Positions 7,772 through 17,225 are shown, counted from the first letter of the stretch. The stretch is DNA of 50,206 bases from Cellulosilyticum sp. (GCA_017941635.1 JAGAVZ010000041.1:1-50206), one strand, 5' to 3'. Program-made: numbers and translations. Notes: generated by a model from the letters alone, not told the origin.

Positions 7772-8518
7772 ATGTCAGAGCAATTTATTAGAACAGAATT
7801 AGTTTTTGGAAGTGAAGCAATAGAGAAATTACAACGCTCATATGTAGCTGTTTTTGGAGTAGGTGGAGTAGGCGGATTCGTAGTAGAGGCCCTTGCTAGA
7901 AGTGGTGTTGGTAAATTTGATTTAATCGATAATGATACAGTATGTTTATCAAATATTAATAGACAAATCATTGCTACACACAGCACAGTAGATCGCTATA
8001 AAGTAGATGTGATGAAAGAACGTATTTTAGATATCAATCCTAATGCAGAGGTAAATATCTATAAGTGCTTCTATTTACCTGAGACAGCAGGTGAATTTGA
8101 TTTTACAAAATATGATTATATCGTAGATGCAATCGATACGATTACAGCTAAGATTGATATTATTGTAAGAGCACAAGAAGCAGGTGTGCCAATTATGAGT
8201 TCAATGGGTGCAGGAAATAAAATCGATCCAACTAAATTTGTTGTAACAGATATTTATAAAACATCTGTATGTCCTCTAGCTAAGGTTATGAGAAAAGAAT
8301 TAAAAGCAAGAGGCGTGAAAAAGTTAAAGGTTGTTTACTCTACAGAAGTAGCAAGAAAACCAATTGAATTAGGAAAATCTGAGGTAAGAACTCAGGTAGA
8401 TGAAGAACACGTAATGCCTAAGAAAAGACAGACACCAGGAAGTACAGCTTTTGTACCTTCAGTAGCAGGATTAATTATTGCCGGTGAAGTTATTAAGGAT
8501 ATTACAGGGGTAAGATAG
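7772..8518 (+). CDS. tcdA: tRNA threonylcarbamoyladenosine dehydratase TcdA
   Basis: A 248-aa E1-like (ThiF/MoeB fold) enzyme. With ATP it dehydrates t6A at position 37 of ANN-decoding tRNAs to the cyclic ct6A. The nucleotide-binding GVGGVGG lies at residues 29-35, and DLIDNDTVCLSNINRQ supplies the ATP/Mg contacts. VVDAIDTITAK-type and GSTAFVPS segments complete the family pattern. ATG 7772 was chosen because the ATG at 7760 overlaps the GGAGGAT ribosome binding site. It is a single-gene unit. Other E1-like enzymes (MoeB, ThiF) are less likely because no partner sulfur-carrier gene is nearby and the length fits TcdA. Confidence 0.92.
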   Translation: MSEQFIRTELVFGSEAIEKLQRSYVAVFGVGGVGGFVVEALARSGVGKFDLIDNDTVCLSNINRQIIATHSTVDRYKVDVMKERILDINPNAEVNIYKCFYLPETAGEFDFTKYDYIVDAIDTITAKIDIIVRAQEAGVPIMSSMGAGNKIDPTKFVVTDIYKTSVCPLAKVMRKELKARGVKKLKVVYSTEVARKPIELGKSEVRTQVDEEHVMPKKRQTPGSTAFVPSVAGLIIAGEVIKDITGVR

Positions 8519-8726
8519 AGTTAGTGAATGTAGATTAGACTGGTATCATAATGAATAAACAGGAAAATAGATTTAAAAATTTATTATTGGGAGTATGAGC
8601 GTAAATAGATTTTGGACAAAAGATATTAGAAAATATTTCAGAGTAAAGAGAGCTTGGAAAACAAAGATTCCCTATTTAATTTGAAGTATTTATATAAAGG
8701 GCCACAAAAATGAGGGGAGCATTTAC

Positions 8727-10097
8727 ATGAATAAAGGTATGATAGGGAGTATTACGGCAGCAATAGCAATACCGTGCATTTCTATATATGCTGGTGCAAC
8801 TATATTTTTTAAAGATAGCTTTCACTTCGGGACGACATTGGGAGACTTAAATATAGGAGGAAAATCTATAGAAGTCGCTCAAATGATTGTAGACCAAAAG
8901 GGAGAGAATTTTGAGCTAAGTTTATATGGTAAAGGGGTCAATAAACAAAAGTTATATGGAAAAGACTTTGAACTAAGTTATTCTATTGAGGAAGATTTAG
9001 AGGCGCTAAAAGAAGAGCAAAATATGTTTGCGTGGCCAATTACATTAGTAACAGGACACCGATTAAGAGTAACAGAAAGTGCAACATTTAATGAGGAATT
9101 ATTAGATGAAGCAATTGATCAATTAGATTATTTCAAAGAAACAAAGATTATTGAACCTGAAGATGCACAAATCGTTTTTAATGGCACAGAATATGAGATT
9201 ATACCAGAAGTAGAGGGAAATAAACTCAATAGACAGGCTATGAAAGAGAGGATAGTGGAAGCACTAAATAATGGGAAAAGAGTGTTTAGTTTAGAAGAAG
9301 AACATTGCTATGAAGAGCCAAAGTTTAGAGCAGAATCCGAAGAATTTATAGCAGCCAAGGATTTGATGAATCAATACATACAAACAGACATTACATATTT
9401 ATTTGGAAGTAAACAAGAAAAAGTAACATCAGAACAGATTAGTACATGGTTAGCACTAGATGAAACAGGTGAAGTACAGATAAATGAGGAATCTGTAAGA
9501 GCTTATGTTGGAGAGTTGGATAGTAAGTATAGTACATTAGGAAGTACAAGAACATTTAAGAGTTCAAATGGTAACATGGCAACGGTTAGTGGTGGAGATT
9601 TTGGCTGGAAACTTAGTGTAACAGAAGAAACAAAAGCCATTATAGAAGCAATCAAAACAGGTGAAGGTATCCATAGAGAACCAATGGCAACAGATACATC
9701 TGATGTTTATAGAGAAAATGAAATTGGTGATAGTTATGTAGAAATTAATTTATCATCACAGTATTTATGGTACTACAAAGATGGAAAGCTCATTACATCA
9801 GGTGGAGTTGTAACAGGAGATCAAAGACGTGGATATAGTACGCCACAAGGGGTCTATAAATTAACTTACAAACAAAGAAACGCAACACTTACTGGACCAG
9901 GATACTCTACACCAGTAAGTTTTTGGATGCCTTTTAATGGTGGTATTGGTATTCATGATGCTACATGGAGAGGTAGCTTTGGTGGTTCAATCTATAAGAC
10001 TAATGGGTCACATGGTTGTGTAAATGCACCATATAGTATGGCACAGGCTATTTTTAATAGTATTGATAAAAGTGTACCAATCATTTGTTATTACTAG
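8727..10097 (+). CDS. L,D-transpeptidase (YkuD) with peptidoglycan-binding domain
   Basis: A 456-aa exported cell-wall enzyme. An N-terminal hydrophobic segment (residues 5-28) serves as anchor or signal. The central region (about 60-310) resembles two PG_binding_4-type modules. The C-terminal YkuD domain carries the catalytic signature IHDA ... NGSHGCVNAP, with Cys in SHGC as nucleophile. It would form 3-3 cross-links in peptidoglycan by transferring L,D-peptide bonds. The start has a good GAGGGGAG site. It is transcribed alone between tcdA and a GNAT gene with gaps of about 200 nt on each side. Confidence 0.92.
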   Translation: MNKGMIGSITAAIAIPCISIYAGATIFFKDSFHFGTTLGDLNIGGKSIEVAQMIVDQKGENFELSLYGKGVNKQKLYGKDFELSYSIEEDLEALKEEQNMFAWPITLVTGHRLRVTESATFNEELLDEAIDQLDYFKETKIIEPEDAQIVFNGTEYEIIPEVEGNKLNRQAMKERIVEALNNGKRVFSLEEEHCYEEPKFRAESEEFIAAKDLMNQYIQTDITYLFGSKQEKVTSEQISTWLALDETGEVQINEESVRAYVGELDSKYSTLGSTRTFKSSNGNMATVSGGDFGWKLSVTEETKAIIEAIKTGEGIHREPMATDTSDVYRENEIGDSYVEINLSSQYLWYYKDGKLITSGGVVTGDQRRGYSTPQGVYKLTYKQRNATLTGPGYSTPVSFWMPFNGGIGIHDATWRGSFGGSIYKTNGSHGCVNAPYSMAQAIFNSIDKSVPIICYY

Positions 10098-10288
10098 ATA
10101 TATAAAATAAATGTATGTGTAATAAGTAAGTTGGGATATGATTATACATCAATATTAAAGTGGATACGAACAGCTATAAAAAATAGTTTTATTGGATGTA
10201 GCACTAGTAAATAGTGGAGTGGATATATAGTAGGAATAGATATGACATAGGAAAAATGAGAGATTTATATTGATGAGGAGGGATAAAG

Positions 10289-10795
10289 TTGCACATAAGA
10301 GAAGTGGAGATAGGCGATGCAAAAGCACTTTTGGAAATGCAATGTCAGCTAGATCAACAGACTAAAAACATGATGTTTGAAGAGGATGAAAGGCCAAGAG
10401 ATGTCTCTTTTATAGAAAATAAGATTAAAAGTTTAAGTGAAGAAAACTCTCTTATGTTAGTAGCAGAGAAACATGGAAAAATAGTAGGCTTCCTAAGCGC
10501 TGAGCGAGGAATGTATAGAAGAATCCAGCATACAGTCTATATTGTTGTAGGAATTTTGGTAGGATATAGAGGATTAGGCATTGGCAGTGCGTTATTTAAA
10601 GTGTTGGATGAATGGACACAGAAGAACCAAATTACAAGATTAGAACTTACCGTCATGTGCCACAATACTACTGCTATTGCACTATATAGAAAAAATGGAT
10701 TTGAAATAGAGGGGATAAAAAAACACGCGATGTATGTAGAGGGTAACTATATAGATGAATACTATATGGCTAAGGTAGTAGATATACAGAAATAA
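10289..10795 (+). CDS. GNAT-family N-acetyltransferase
   Basis: A 168-aa protein with a GNAT fold. The acetyl-CoA loop appears as VGILVGYRGLGIGSALF, and the C-terminal LYRKNGFEIEG is the usual last strand and helix. It most resembles RimI-like or ribosomal-protein-type acetyltransferases, but the substrate is unknown. The start is TTG 10289, fixed by GAGGAGGGAT eight bases ahead; no ATG lies nearby in frame. It ends just before a bidirectional terminator shared with the signal peptidase gene. Confidence 0.85.
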   Translation: MHIREVEIGDAKALLEMQCQLDQQTKNMMFEEDERPRDVSFIENKIKSLSEENSLMLVAEKHGKIVGFLSAERGMYRRIQHTVYIVVGILVGYRGLGIGSALFKVLDEWTQKNQITRLELTVMCHNTTAIALYRKNGFEIEGIKKHAMYVEGNYIDEYYMAKVVDIQK

Positions 10796-10880
10796 AACTA
10801 TTGTAATTGGAATGATATTAAATAAGTAAAAGAGCAGTAGAAAAAATATTAAAAAGTATAGTAAGAATTACATAAAAAAT

Positions 10881-10918
10881 AATAGGTACACTTCAGATAA
10901 AGTGTACCTATTATTTTT
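10881..10918. terminator. Bidirectional terminator between GNAT and signal peptidase genes
   Basis: A 13-bp stem (AATAGGTACACTT/AAGTGTACCTATT) with a short loop. It has T-runs on the right and A-runs on the left, so it can stop both convergent transcripts. Confidence 0.9.
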
Positions 10919-10929
10919 GAGAGAAAAAT

Positions 10930-11472
10930 TTATTTTAATTTGTGAATGTCGTTTAAAGGCAAAATAACATACTCTGCTTTGCCGAGAATATCTTTTCTGT
11001 TTACTGTTCCCCAAAATCTACTATCTTCACTATATTCTCTATTATCCCCTAAAACGAAGTATTCATCATCAGGAAGAGTATAAGGAAAATCAAAGAAATA
11101 GGTATAGGTATTTACGTCACTAGATAAATATTCACTTTCATCTAAAGCAATATCATTAATGTAAATCACATTATCTCTAATATCAATCGTATCATTAGGA
11201 CAGGCAATAACACGTTTGAGATATTTAGTAGGGAGAAGTTTACCCTGCTTCTGATGATAAAAGGTAATAATATCACCATGTTCTGGGTCATTAAACTTAT
11301 AGGTTAAGCAATTTACAAATAGATGATTACCTACCTCTACAGTAGGAGCCATTGATGCTGAAGGAACAGAAGCATGTAATGCCACATTATGTTGGAAAAC
11401 GAGTACCACGAGGATAGTCATTATAATAAAGCGAACTTCACTAAGAATACTTTTTAATGAAATTTTTTTCAT
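10930..11472 (-). CDS. lepB: Signal peptidase I
   Basis: A 180-aa type I signal peptidase of the short Gram-positive class. A single N-terminal membrane helix (residues 14-30) precedes the catalytic domain outside the cell. The nucleophile is Ser40 in PSASM and the general base Lys86 in YLKRVI. The family box GDNREYSEDSRFWG is intact. It removes signal peptides from Sec- and Tat-exported proteins. It is transcribed alone, with GAGGAG ahead of the start, divergent from a CPBP protease gene. Confidence 0.95.
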   Translation of the reverse strand: MKKISLKSILSEVRFIIMTILVVLVFQHNVALHASVPSASMAPTVEVGNHLFVNCLTYKFNDPEHGDIITFYHQKQGKLLPTKYLKRVIACPNDTIDIRDNVIYINDIALDESEYLSSDVNTYTYFFDFPYTLPDDEYFVLGDNREYSEDSRFWGTVNRKDILGKAEYVILPLNDIHKLK

Positions 11473-11604
11473 GATATAATCTCCTCATTAAAGTAATTTT
11501 AAATATGATTTAAGTAGGTATACTAATAGGTAGTATTCAAGTGATTGCATAACATAAATACTAATAAATTAATAATTTGATTATACAACAATACAAGTAC
11601 AGAC

Positions 11605-11646
11605 AATAAAACATTTATAAAATCTTAATAAAACATCTATAAAATC
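11605..11646. repeat. Two direct repeats of 20 bp, period 22
   Basis: AATAAAACAT(T/C)TATAAAATC occurs at 11605-11624 and 11627-11646 with one mismatch. The spacing equals about two helical turns. It lies in the divergent intergenic region, 60 nt before the CPBP gene, so it could be a binding site for a dimeric regulator or just AT-rich redundancy. Confidence 0.55.
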
Positions 11647-11704
11647 GCAGAAAAACCTTATTCATATAAAAGAAAAGAACTGCGAAAAATAAAGGGGGAT
11701 ATCA

Positions 11705-12481
11705 GTGATACATAAACAGGGTATAAGGGAGATAAAAATATATTTATTTGGAACAATGCTACAGATGGCACTTATTTGTTGCCTTGTAGCTATACTGAAG
11801 ACTGCTAACATACAATATCCAGACGTACTAAATTTATTGTTTATAGCAATAGGTGGTACTTCATCAGCTCTATGGGGAATGATTGTTTCGAAAAAATCAG
11901 GGCATATTTTATCCTATAAGCAAGTCTTAAAGGATTTCTTTAGTCTAAAGGCATCAATTCGGTTGTATCTTTTGGTATTAGGATTTCTATTTGTTATATT
12001 TGGTAAGCAGATTATATTGGGCAAAGTACAATCTAACGTACATTGGCATACTTTTGTTCTTGCCTTTATCACAGCTATTATTTTTGGAGGAATAGAAGAG
12101 ATAGGATGGCGATATACCTTTCAGCCATTATTGGAAAAGAAATTCCCTTTTGAGATAGCCTCACTAATGACTTTTCTAGCATGGGGAATTTGGCACTATA
12201 TGTATTTTTATATAGTAGATGGTTTTGAAGGACTTGTACATAGCACATTTTTAATAGGTTTATTAGGAAGTTGCTTTATTATGGGGGCAATTTATAAAGT
12301 AAGCCAGAATCTATGGTTATGTGTAATGTATCATTGTCTCCTTAATGTATTTTCTCAGACACTGATACCTAATCAGATAAGCGAAGTCATTATTTATAAT
12401 GGGATAGCAATTTTAGTAGCCATTGTAATGGTTAGGAATGAAAGTGTTTGTAAGTTTTTTGAAGTGAATCAAGCAGTTTAG
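11705..12481 (+). CDS. CPBP-family intramembrane metalloprotease
   Basis: A 258-aa membrane protein with about seven or eight hydrophobic helices. It contains the CPBP (Abi/CAAX protease-like) motifs: EEIGWR (motif 1, EExxxR), WGIWH (motif 2 His) and a YHCLLN-type third motif. Family members cleave or process membrane or prenylated peptides, and some give immunity to bacteriocins. The substrate here is unknown. The start is GTG 11705, supported by AAAGGGGGAT just ahead. It shares a terminator with the convergent HD-GYP gene. Confidence 0.85.
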   Translation: MIHKQGIREIKIYLFGTMLQMALICCLVAILKTANIQYPDVLNLLFIAIGGTSSALWGMIVSKKSGHILSYKQVLKDFFSLKASIRLYLLVLGFLFVIFGKQIILGKVQSNVHWHTFVLAFITAIIFGGIEEIGWRYTFQPLLEKKFPFEIASLMTFLAWGIWHYMYFYIVDGFEGLVHSTFLIGLLGSCFIMGAIYKVSQNLWLCVMYHCLLNVFSQTLIPNQISEVIIYNGIAILVAIVMVRNESVCKFFEVNQAV

Positions 12482-12569
12482 TAGGTAATGAAGTTAATCA
12501 CTTAAAAGCATAGTAGATGGATAGAGTAAAATGGTAATCTAATTAAATAATAATAATATAAATCAAAGA

Positions 12570-12622
12570 TTATAGAGCATAAACACTTAATGTGAAATAA
12601 GCATTTATGCTCTATTTTTTTG
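12570..12622. terminator. Bidirectional terminator between CPBP and HD-GYP genes
   Basis: TATAGAGCATAAA pairs with TTTATGCTCTATT-type sequence around a loop of about 20 nt, with seven T on the plus side. It serves the convergent CPBP and HD-GYP genes. Confidence 0.85.
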
Positions 12623-12679
12623 TCTATGTAAATTCTATTTATAGAATTATGAATGTTAAAGTAAGAGTTGGAGTGAATT

Positions 12680-13720
12680 TTAACCTTCTACATAATATTC
12701 GATTCGTTTAATAACTAAGTGACTTTCGTGGAGATTAATAAGTTCACCTTCATCATATGTATTACTTCTAATGATTTTTACAACTGGCTTAAATGGATTA
12801 GTACTATTATTTTCATAGACTACTGCAATATCATCATTATTTAAGCGAATTAAGGTGTCTAAAGTGAAGACTTCTGCATTTCTAATAAAGTATGTAATCA
12901 TTTCAGCATCGAACTTAAGTAGAATTTGCTTAAGGCGTGTTTCAAATAGCATTTCTGTGGAATCAAGAAAAGCATGCTTTGATTTAATTTCATAGAAACA
13001 GTCTACAAGACTAATAATTCTAGCGAAGGTACATATTTGGCTACCTTTTGTTTGGTTAGGAAAACCAGAACCATCAAAGAGCTCATGATGTTGTAAGACA
13101 CCCTTTAAGATATCCTCATTTAAATCATACATTGCTTTTAAGTAGTCATACGCTACTTGAGGATGAGTTCTATAGGCTGCATGATTATCTATTTTAATTT
13201 TAGGTGAAAGCAATGCTACATCTTTTAAAAGAGCAGCCAAACAAAGTTTAACTAATTGATCTTTTGGAAGTTCCATTTTAATACCTAATGCAGTGGACAT
13301 CATTGCAACATAAATCGTTTGTTCAATCAATGAATTAGCAATTAATTTATTTGGTTCATAAGAGATTTTAAAGTCCTTTGGTAGTAGAAGAATTTCATCA
13401 ACAATTTTACTGGCAACACTGGTTGCTTCTGTTACATCAGTAGCTCCTGAAGTTCCGTTTATAATGCGAGTTCCGATTTCTCTAAGTGTAATAATGTGTT
13501 CATAAATCCCTTCAATTTTAGATGAATATTTTTTTGAGCCTTGGTGGAAGCAATATTCATCATTAATATAAACATAAGATACACCAAGTCTATTAAGAAT
13601 CTGAATCCCTTGAGAAGTGATTTTTTGCCCTTCTTTAAGCATAAATCGTCCTTCGTTATCGATGATATTGATTGCAATCTGTGAATTTTCTTTTAGATTT
13701 TGGACTGGTACAAGTCTCAT
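12680..13720 (-). CDS. Degenerate HD-GYP domain protein
   Basis: A 346-aa cytosolic protein. Residues 1-60 form a small N-terminal domain of the type preceding many clostridial HD-GYP domains. Residues 130-290 keep the HD-GYP framework: HP at 186, HHELFDGSGFP at 211-221 and a late Asp240. Active HD-GYP enzymes degrade cyclic di-GMP at a metal centre. Two ligands look lost: the HD pair reads KD (LLKDVALL, 166-167), and the early HS of the first helix is EQ. GYP is replaced by GFP. A C-terminal tail of about 60 residues has a small beta-rich domain. It may bind rather than hydrolyse the nucleotide. Confidence 0.8.
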   Translation of the reverse strand: MRLVPVQNLKENSQIAINIIDNEGRFMLKEGQKITSQGIQILNRLGVSYVYINDEYCFHQGSKKYSSKIEGIYEHIITLREIGTRIINGTSGATDVTEATSVASKIVDEILLLPKDFKISYEPNKLIANSLIEQTIYVAMMSTALGIKMELPKDQLVKLCLAALLKDVALLSPKIKIDNHAAYRTHPQVAYDYLKAMYDLNEDILKGVLQHHELFDGSGFPNQTKGSQICTFARIISLVDCFYEIKSKHAFLDSTEMLFETRLKQILLKFDAEMITYFIRNAEVFTLDTLIRLNNDDIAVVYENNSTNPFKPVVKIIRSNTYDEGELINLHESHLVIKRIEYYVEG

Positions 13721-13909
13721 AATTTCAAGTCTCCTATTATGTCATATATTTCAAGTTAAATTGATATATAAGTATTATAAATATAAAGGAAAATTTAATC
13801 TGTGTACTTTTTACAATTTTTGGAGGTATAATTCATAATAGAAAATTCTGATAAATCCATTGACACTTTTCTTTTATAGGAGTAGTATGAAGAAGACATT
13901 TGAATAGTG

Positions 13910-14044
13910 ATATGTCTTCAGGGCAGGGTGCAATTCCCGATCGGCGGTGACAGTCCGCGAGCACTTATTGGTGCAGGAGCTTAGGCTCAGGATTTGGTGA
14001 AATTCCAAAACCGACAGTATAGTCTGGACGGAAGAAGATGTGTT
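13910..14044 (+). promoter_or_regulatory. FMN riboswitch (RFN element)
   Basis: The conserved RFN core is directly readable: CAGGGCAGGGTGCAATTCCC, then GATCGGCGGTGACAGTCCGC, a variable arm, GATTTGGTGAAATTCC and CCGACAGTATAGTCTGGA, closed by a P1 stem (TATGTCTTC with GAAGATG). It senses flavin mononucleotide and lowers expression of the following riboflavin transporter gene when FMN is plentiful. Confidence 0.97.
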
Positions 14045-14071
14045 GAAAAATGATAAGGGCGTTTCAAATAA

Positions 14072-14190
14072 TAGCATAAGGATGTACGGAGCCTTATGCT
14101 GATTACATATGATAAGTGAAACATTTCCTATCCGAACTTTTAACACCTGGAAGACACATCAGTGCTTTCAGGTGTTAATTTATATTTAGG
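14072..14190 (+). terminator. Expression platform of the FMN riboswitch
   Basis: Downstream of the aptamer there is a hairpin (AGCATAAGG/CCTTATGCT, 14073-14100). A terminator-like stem follows (TTAACACCTG/CAGGTGTTAA, 14140-14178) with a T-rich but not pure tail. The loop of the second stem contains GAAGACACATC. This can pair with the 3' P1 strand GATGTGT at 14036-14042 and so offers a mutually exclusive structure. Confidence 0.65.
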
Positions 14191-14200
14191 GGGATAAGAA

Positions 14201-14866
14201 ATGAAAGAAGAAAGTTCAAACAAAAAAATTATTACGATGGCAATGCTTGCAGCATTAGCATATCTTTTTATGGTAGTAGGAAGAATTGTCATTATACCAG
14301 CGGTAGGATTTCTAAAGTATGACCCAAAGGATATCATTATCACGATTGGTGGATTTATTTATGGGCCATTAGCAGCCTTTACTATTTCTGCAGTTGTTTC
14401 TTTTGTAGAGCTTTTTACAGTAAGTAGTACTGGTTTCATTGGACTTGTGATGAATATCATTTCAACTTGTGCGTTTGCATGTCCAGCGGCATTTATTTAT
14501 AAGAAAAGACATACCATGAAAGGTGCAATGTTAGGTTTAGGTATTGGTTGTGTATCAATGGTAGGTATCATGTTGTTGTGGAACTATCTTATAACACCAA
14601 TTTATATGGGTTATCCAAGAGAGGCTATTGCCAAATTACTTATTCCAGGATTCTTACCATTCAATTTAATTAAAGGTGGACTAAATGCAGGAGCAACATT
14701 ATTAATCTATAAGCCAGTTGTGACAGGGCTTAGAAAATCTAATTTAGTTGCACCATCTACTCATACAGATGCAGCTAAGGATAGCAGATTTGGCTATGTA
14801 TTTGTATCATCATTAATTCTTGCTACTTGTGTTTTAAGCATATTGGCATTTAAACAAGTGATTTAA
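14201..14866 (+). CDS. ribU: Riboflavin ECF transporter S component RibU
   Basis: A 221-aa substrate-binding membrane subunit of an energy-coupling factor transporter for riboflavin. About six helices are visible. Motifs typical of RibU are LKYDPKDIIITIGGFIYGP near residues 46-63 and the FLPFNLIKGGLN segment. It needs the shared EcfA/A'/T module encoded elsewhere. Control by the FMN riboswitch just upstream confirms the vitamin. A GGGGGAT ribosome binding site precedes the start. The C-terminus has an extra hydrophobic helix after a polar insert, slightly longer than usual. Confidence 0.95.
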   Translation: MKEESSNKKIITMAMLAALAYLFMVVGRIVIIPAVGFLKYDPKDIIITIGGFIYGPLAAFTISAVVSFVELFTVSSTGFIGLVMNIISTCAFACPAAFIYKKRHTMKGAMLGLGIGCVSMVGIMLLWNYLITPIYMGYPREAIAKLLIPGFLPFNLIKGGLNAGATLLIYKPVVTGLRKSNLVAPSTHTDAAKDSRFGYVFVSSLILATCVLSILAFKQVI

Positions 14867-14897
14867 TATCGTTTTAAGAAAAACATAATTGAGTTAT

Positions 14898-14956
14898 GGG
14901 GTATCTACCTTTATGGTCACAACAAATGTGATGATAAAGGTAGATACCCTTTTTTC
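14898..14956 (+). terminator. Terminator after ribU
   Basis: A 16-bp stem (GGGTATCTACCTTTAT/ATAAAGGTAGATACCC) carries an inner TCACA/TGTGA pairing in its loop and is followed by six T. Confidence 0.93.
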
Positions 14957-15198
14957 TTAATAAGAAGTATATAAAAAATGTGTATTATTAAAATAATTAG
15001 TTGAAAAATCTGTCTTTTTTATTCCAGATTTGTATTTCTATGATATATTAATAAAAATAGCATTATGTATTATTTATAGAAAGAAGGAGGGATAATGGAA
15101 AGAAAACAAAACTAAAAAGGGGCTATAAAATGCAAAGAAAAATAGACTGGAGCGTTATTATATTACTTAATAGAATGAATATATATAGGAGGAAATAG

Positions 15199-16254
15199 AT
15201 GAGAAAGAATTATATTGATAATATAAGGATTGTTTGCATTTTATTACTATTTCCATATCATACGTGCAGGATTTTTACAGAAGAGAATTTTTATATACAC
15301 GTTAGAGAGGTGGATTTGTGTGACTTCTTTGTAGGGCTATTAGACCCATGGTTTATGCCTATCTTATTTTTACTTGCAGGAATGAGTACGTATCTATCTT
15401 TGACTAAGCGAAGCAATAGACAATATATCAAAGAACGGGTAACAAAGTTATTGATTCCATGTGTTTGTGGTGTACTTTTGACTGTGCCGATTCAGACCTA
15501 TTATGCAGAAAAATATCATAATGGATATACTGGAAATTACATAGAGCAATTAAAGTTATTCTTTACTAAAGAAACAGATTTAACAGGATATACAGGAGGA
15601 TTTACACCAGCACATTTCTGGTTCTTATTGGTGTTATTCATTGTTTCATTGGTAGCATTACCTGGTATATTAAAGCTTAGAAATATCAGACAAGAGCAAT
15701 TTGGTAGTTTAGTTAATCCAATTGGATTATTTATGGTCTTTTTACCACTTAATATCGTAAGTATTTTTGAATTAGTAGGTATACCAATACTAAGATATCT
15801 TTTCTTAATGCTAATGGGCGCAGTATTTTGCTTAAATGAGAAGATACTAGATACAATTAAGAAATATAGAAGATACTATTTGATAAGTATGCTGTTAGCT
15901 ATAGTATATTACTTGTTGGAGGGATTCAATATTATACCACATCTAGGTATTATAAGTGATTTGATAAAAGAAATTAGAGCATGGAGCACAATACTTACCG
16001 TTCTTGGCTATACAATGGTGTATTGGAATACTAGCAATAGGGTAATGAATTATTTTAAGGTATCATGCTTTCCTATTTATGAAGTGCATCAAACTATATT
16101 AATTGTAGTTGCCTATTTTATTGTGAGAAATAGCTCTTTATTTGGTGTGCAGTATTTAGGGATTCTCATCATGACATTCCTACTCAGTATTTTGAGTTAT
16201 GAAATGCTAAGGAGATTTAAAATAACAAGATGGATGTTTGGAATTAAACCTTAA
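15199..16254 (+). CDS. Membrane acyltransferase (acyltransferase-3 family)
   Basis: A 351-aa protein with about ten membrane helices. The N-terminal pattern YIDNIRIVCILLLFPYHTC includes the family's catalytic-type His after the first helix. LDPWFMPILFLLAGMSTY and the RVTKLLIPC loop also match acyltransferase-3 proteins related to OpgC/MdoC. Such enzymes O-acylate extracellular glycans. The acceptor here is unknown. A GGAGG site lies ahead of the start. The flanking genes are unrelated and no glycan locus surrounds it. Confidence 0.85.
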   Translation: MRKNYIDNIRIVCILLLFPYHTCRIFTEENFYIHVREVDLCDFFVGLLDPWFMPILFLLAGMSTYLSLTKRSNRQYIKERVTKLLIPCVCGVLLTVPIQTYYAEKYHNGYTGNYIEQLKLFFTKETDLTGYTGGFTPAHFWFLLVLFIVSLVALPGILKLRNIRQEQFGSLVNPIGLFMVFLPLNIVSIFELVGIPILRYLFLMLMGAVFCLNEKILDTIKKYRRYYLISMLLAIVYYLLEGFNIIPHLGIISDLIKEIRAWSTILTVLGYTMVYWNTSNRVMNYFKVSCFPIYEVHQTILIVVAYFIVRNSSLFGVQYLGILIMTFLLSILSYEMLRRFKITRWMFGIKP

Positions 16255-16361
16255 AAAATGACTTACCTTTAAAGATTTACAAAATAGTGGAATAATATAT
16301 AATTATAAGGTAAACTAGAATTAAATGAATACATAAAAAGAAAACTGATAAGGTGAGAAAA

Positions 16362-17207
16362 ATGAGTCATACAGTTGATAAAAATCAAGAAAATAAAAGT
16401 AACTTTGCATTATATTTTTTATTTCCAGAGGCAATTGCCTTTAATAAAGAAAAGCTAATAAGAAAGATTAAAACAGTTTCTGATAAGGAAGTAGAGATTA
16501 ATCCTATTTTAGGATTTGATGGTAAAGAAACAAAAACATTTGTACGTTTAATGGTTGAGGATGAAGCTTTTGAGATTGTTGGATTAGAAGCACCACTTCC
16601 AAAAAATATTGTAGATTACACAGTAGGTTGTGCATATGGTAATCCAGAAGAGATTGAGCAAATGAGAAATCATCAATATCATATGCTTGTTTTCTATAGA
16701 GGAGAAAGCAAAGATCCTATGGTTATTTTCAATGCTTACAAAAAATTAGCATATGGTTTTGTAGAACAAGGCTTACTTTGTATGGCAAATCCATATAGCT
16801 GGAATGTAGTAGGGGCCAACCTTATTAAAGGAATGTTAGAAGATAAAGAAACAAAAGAGTTTGCAGAAACACCAGCTATGATGATTTGGAGAAGCTTCAT
16901 CAAAATGCCTCATAATGATGGGGTATGGTTTGTGACTAAAGGGAACAATTTATTTAATGTAACTGAATATGCATACTTTGGTCAGATGGAAGAAGCTCAA
17001 GAGGTATATGATATCTTTGAGAATATCTTTAGCTATGTATATGAAAATGGCGTAACAATCTCTGAAGGAGATACTATTCAAATTGAAGAGGAGGTATATC
17101 TTCGTTTTAAAGCTGTAACTGAATTAGAAGATCAGTTGAATGGAGAGACACTTGGTACTTTAGTACTTGAAAAAATCAGTGCTGAAGAGATTAATAAAGA
17201 CAAATAA
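16362..17207 (+). CDS. Conserved cytosolic protein, DUF4261-like
   Basis: A 281-aa soluble protein with no signal peptide. The central part (residues 95-220) and the C-terminal strand-rich segment resemble DUF4261 proteins, which have no known activity; I hold this loosely. An in-frame GTG at 16353 is part of the ribosome binding site (AAGGTGAG), so ATG 16362 is the start. It is monocistronic and ends before a clear hairpin terminator. Confidence 0.6.
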   Translation: MSHTVDKNQENKSNFALYFLFPEAIAFNKEKLIRKIKTVSDKEVEINPILGFDGKETKTFVRLMVEDEAFEIVGLEAPLPKNIVDYTVGCAYGNPEEIEQMRNHQYHMLVFYRGESKDPMVIFNAYKKLAYGFVEQGLLCMANPYSWNVVGANLIKGMLEDKETKEFAETPAMMIWRSFIKMPHNDGVWFVTKGNNLFNVTEYAYFGQMEEAQEVYDIFENIFSYVYENGVTISEGDTIQIEEEVYLRFKAVTELEDQLNGETLGTLVLEKISAEEINKDK

Positions 17208-17225
17208 GATAGAGTAAATGATTGA

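Noticed and set aside
7379-7986. Open frames on the minus strand upstream of tcdA
   Set aside because: One overlaps tcdA antisense and the other is an AT-rich frame dominated by Ile, Tyr and Leu without a ribosome binding site.
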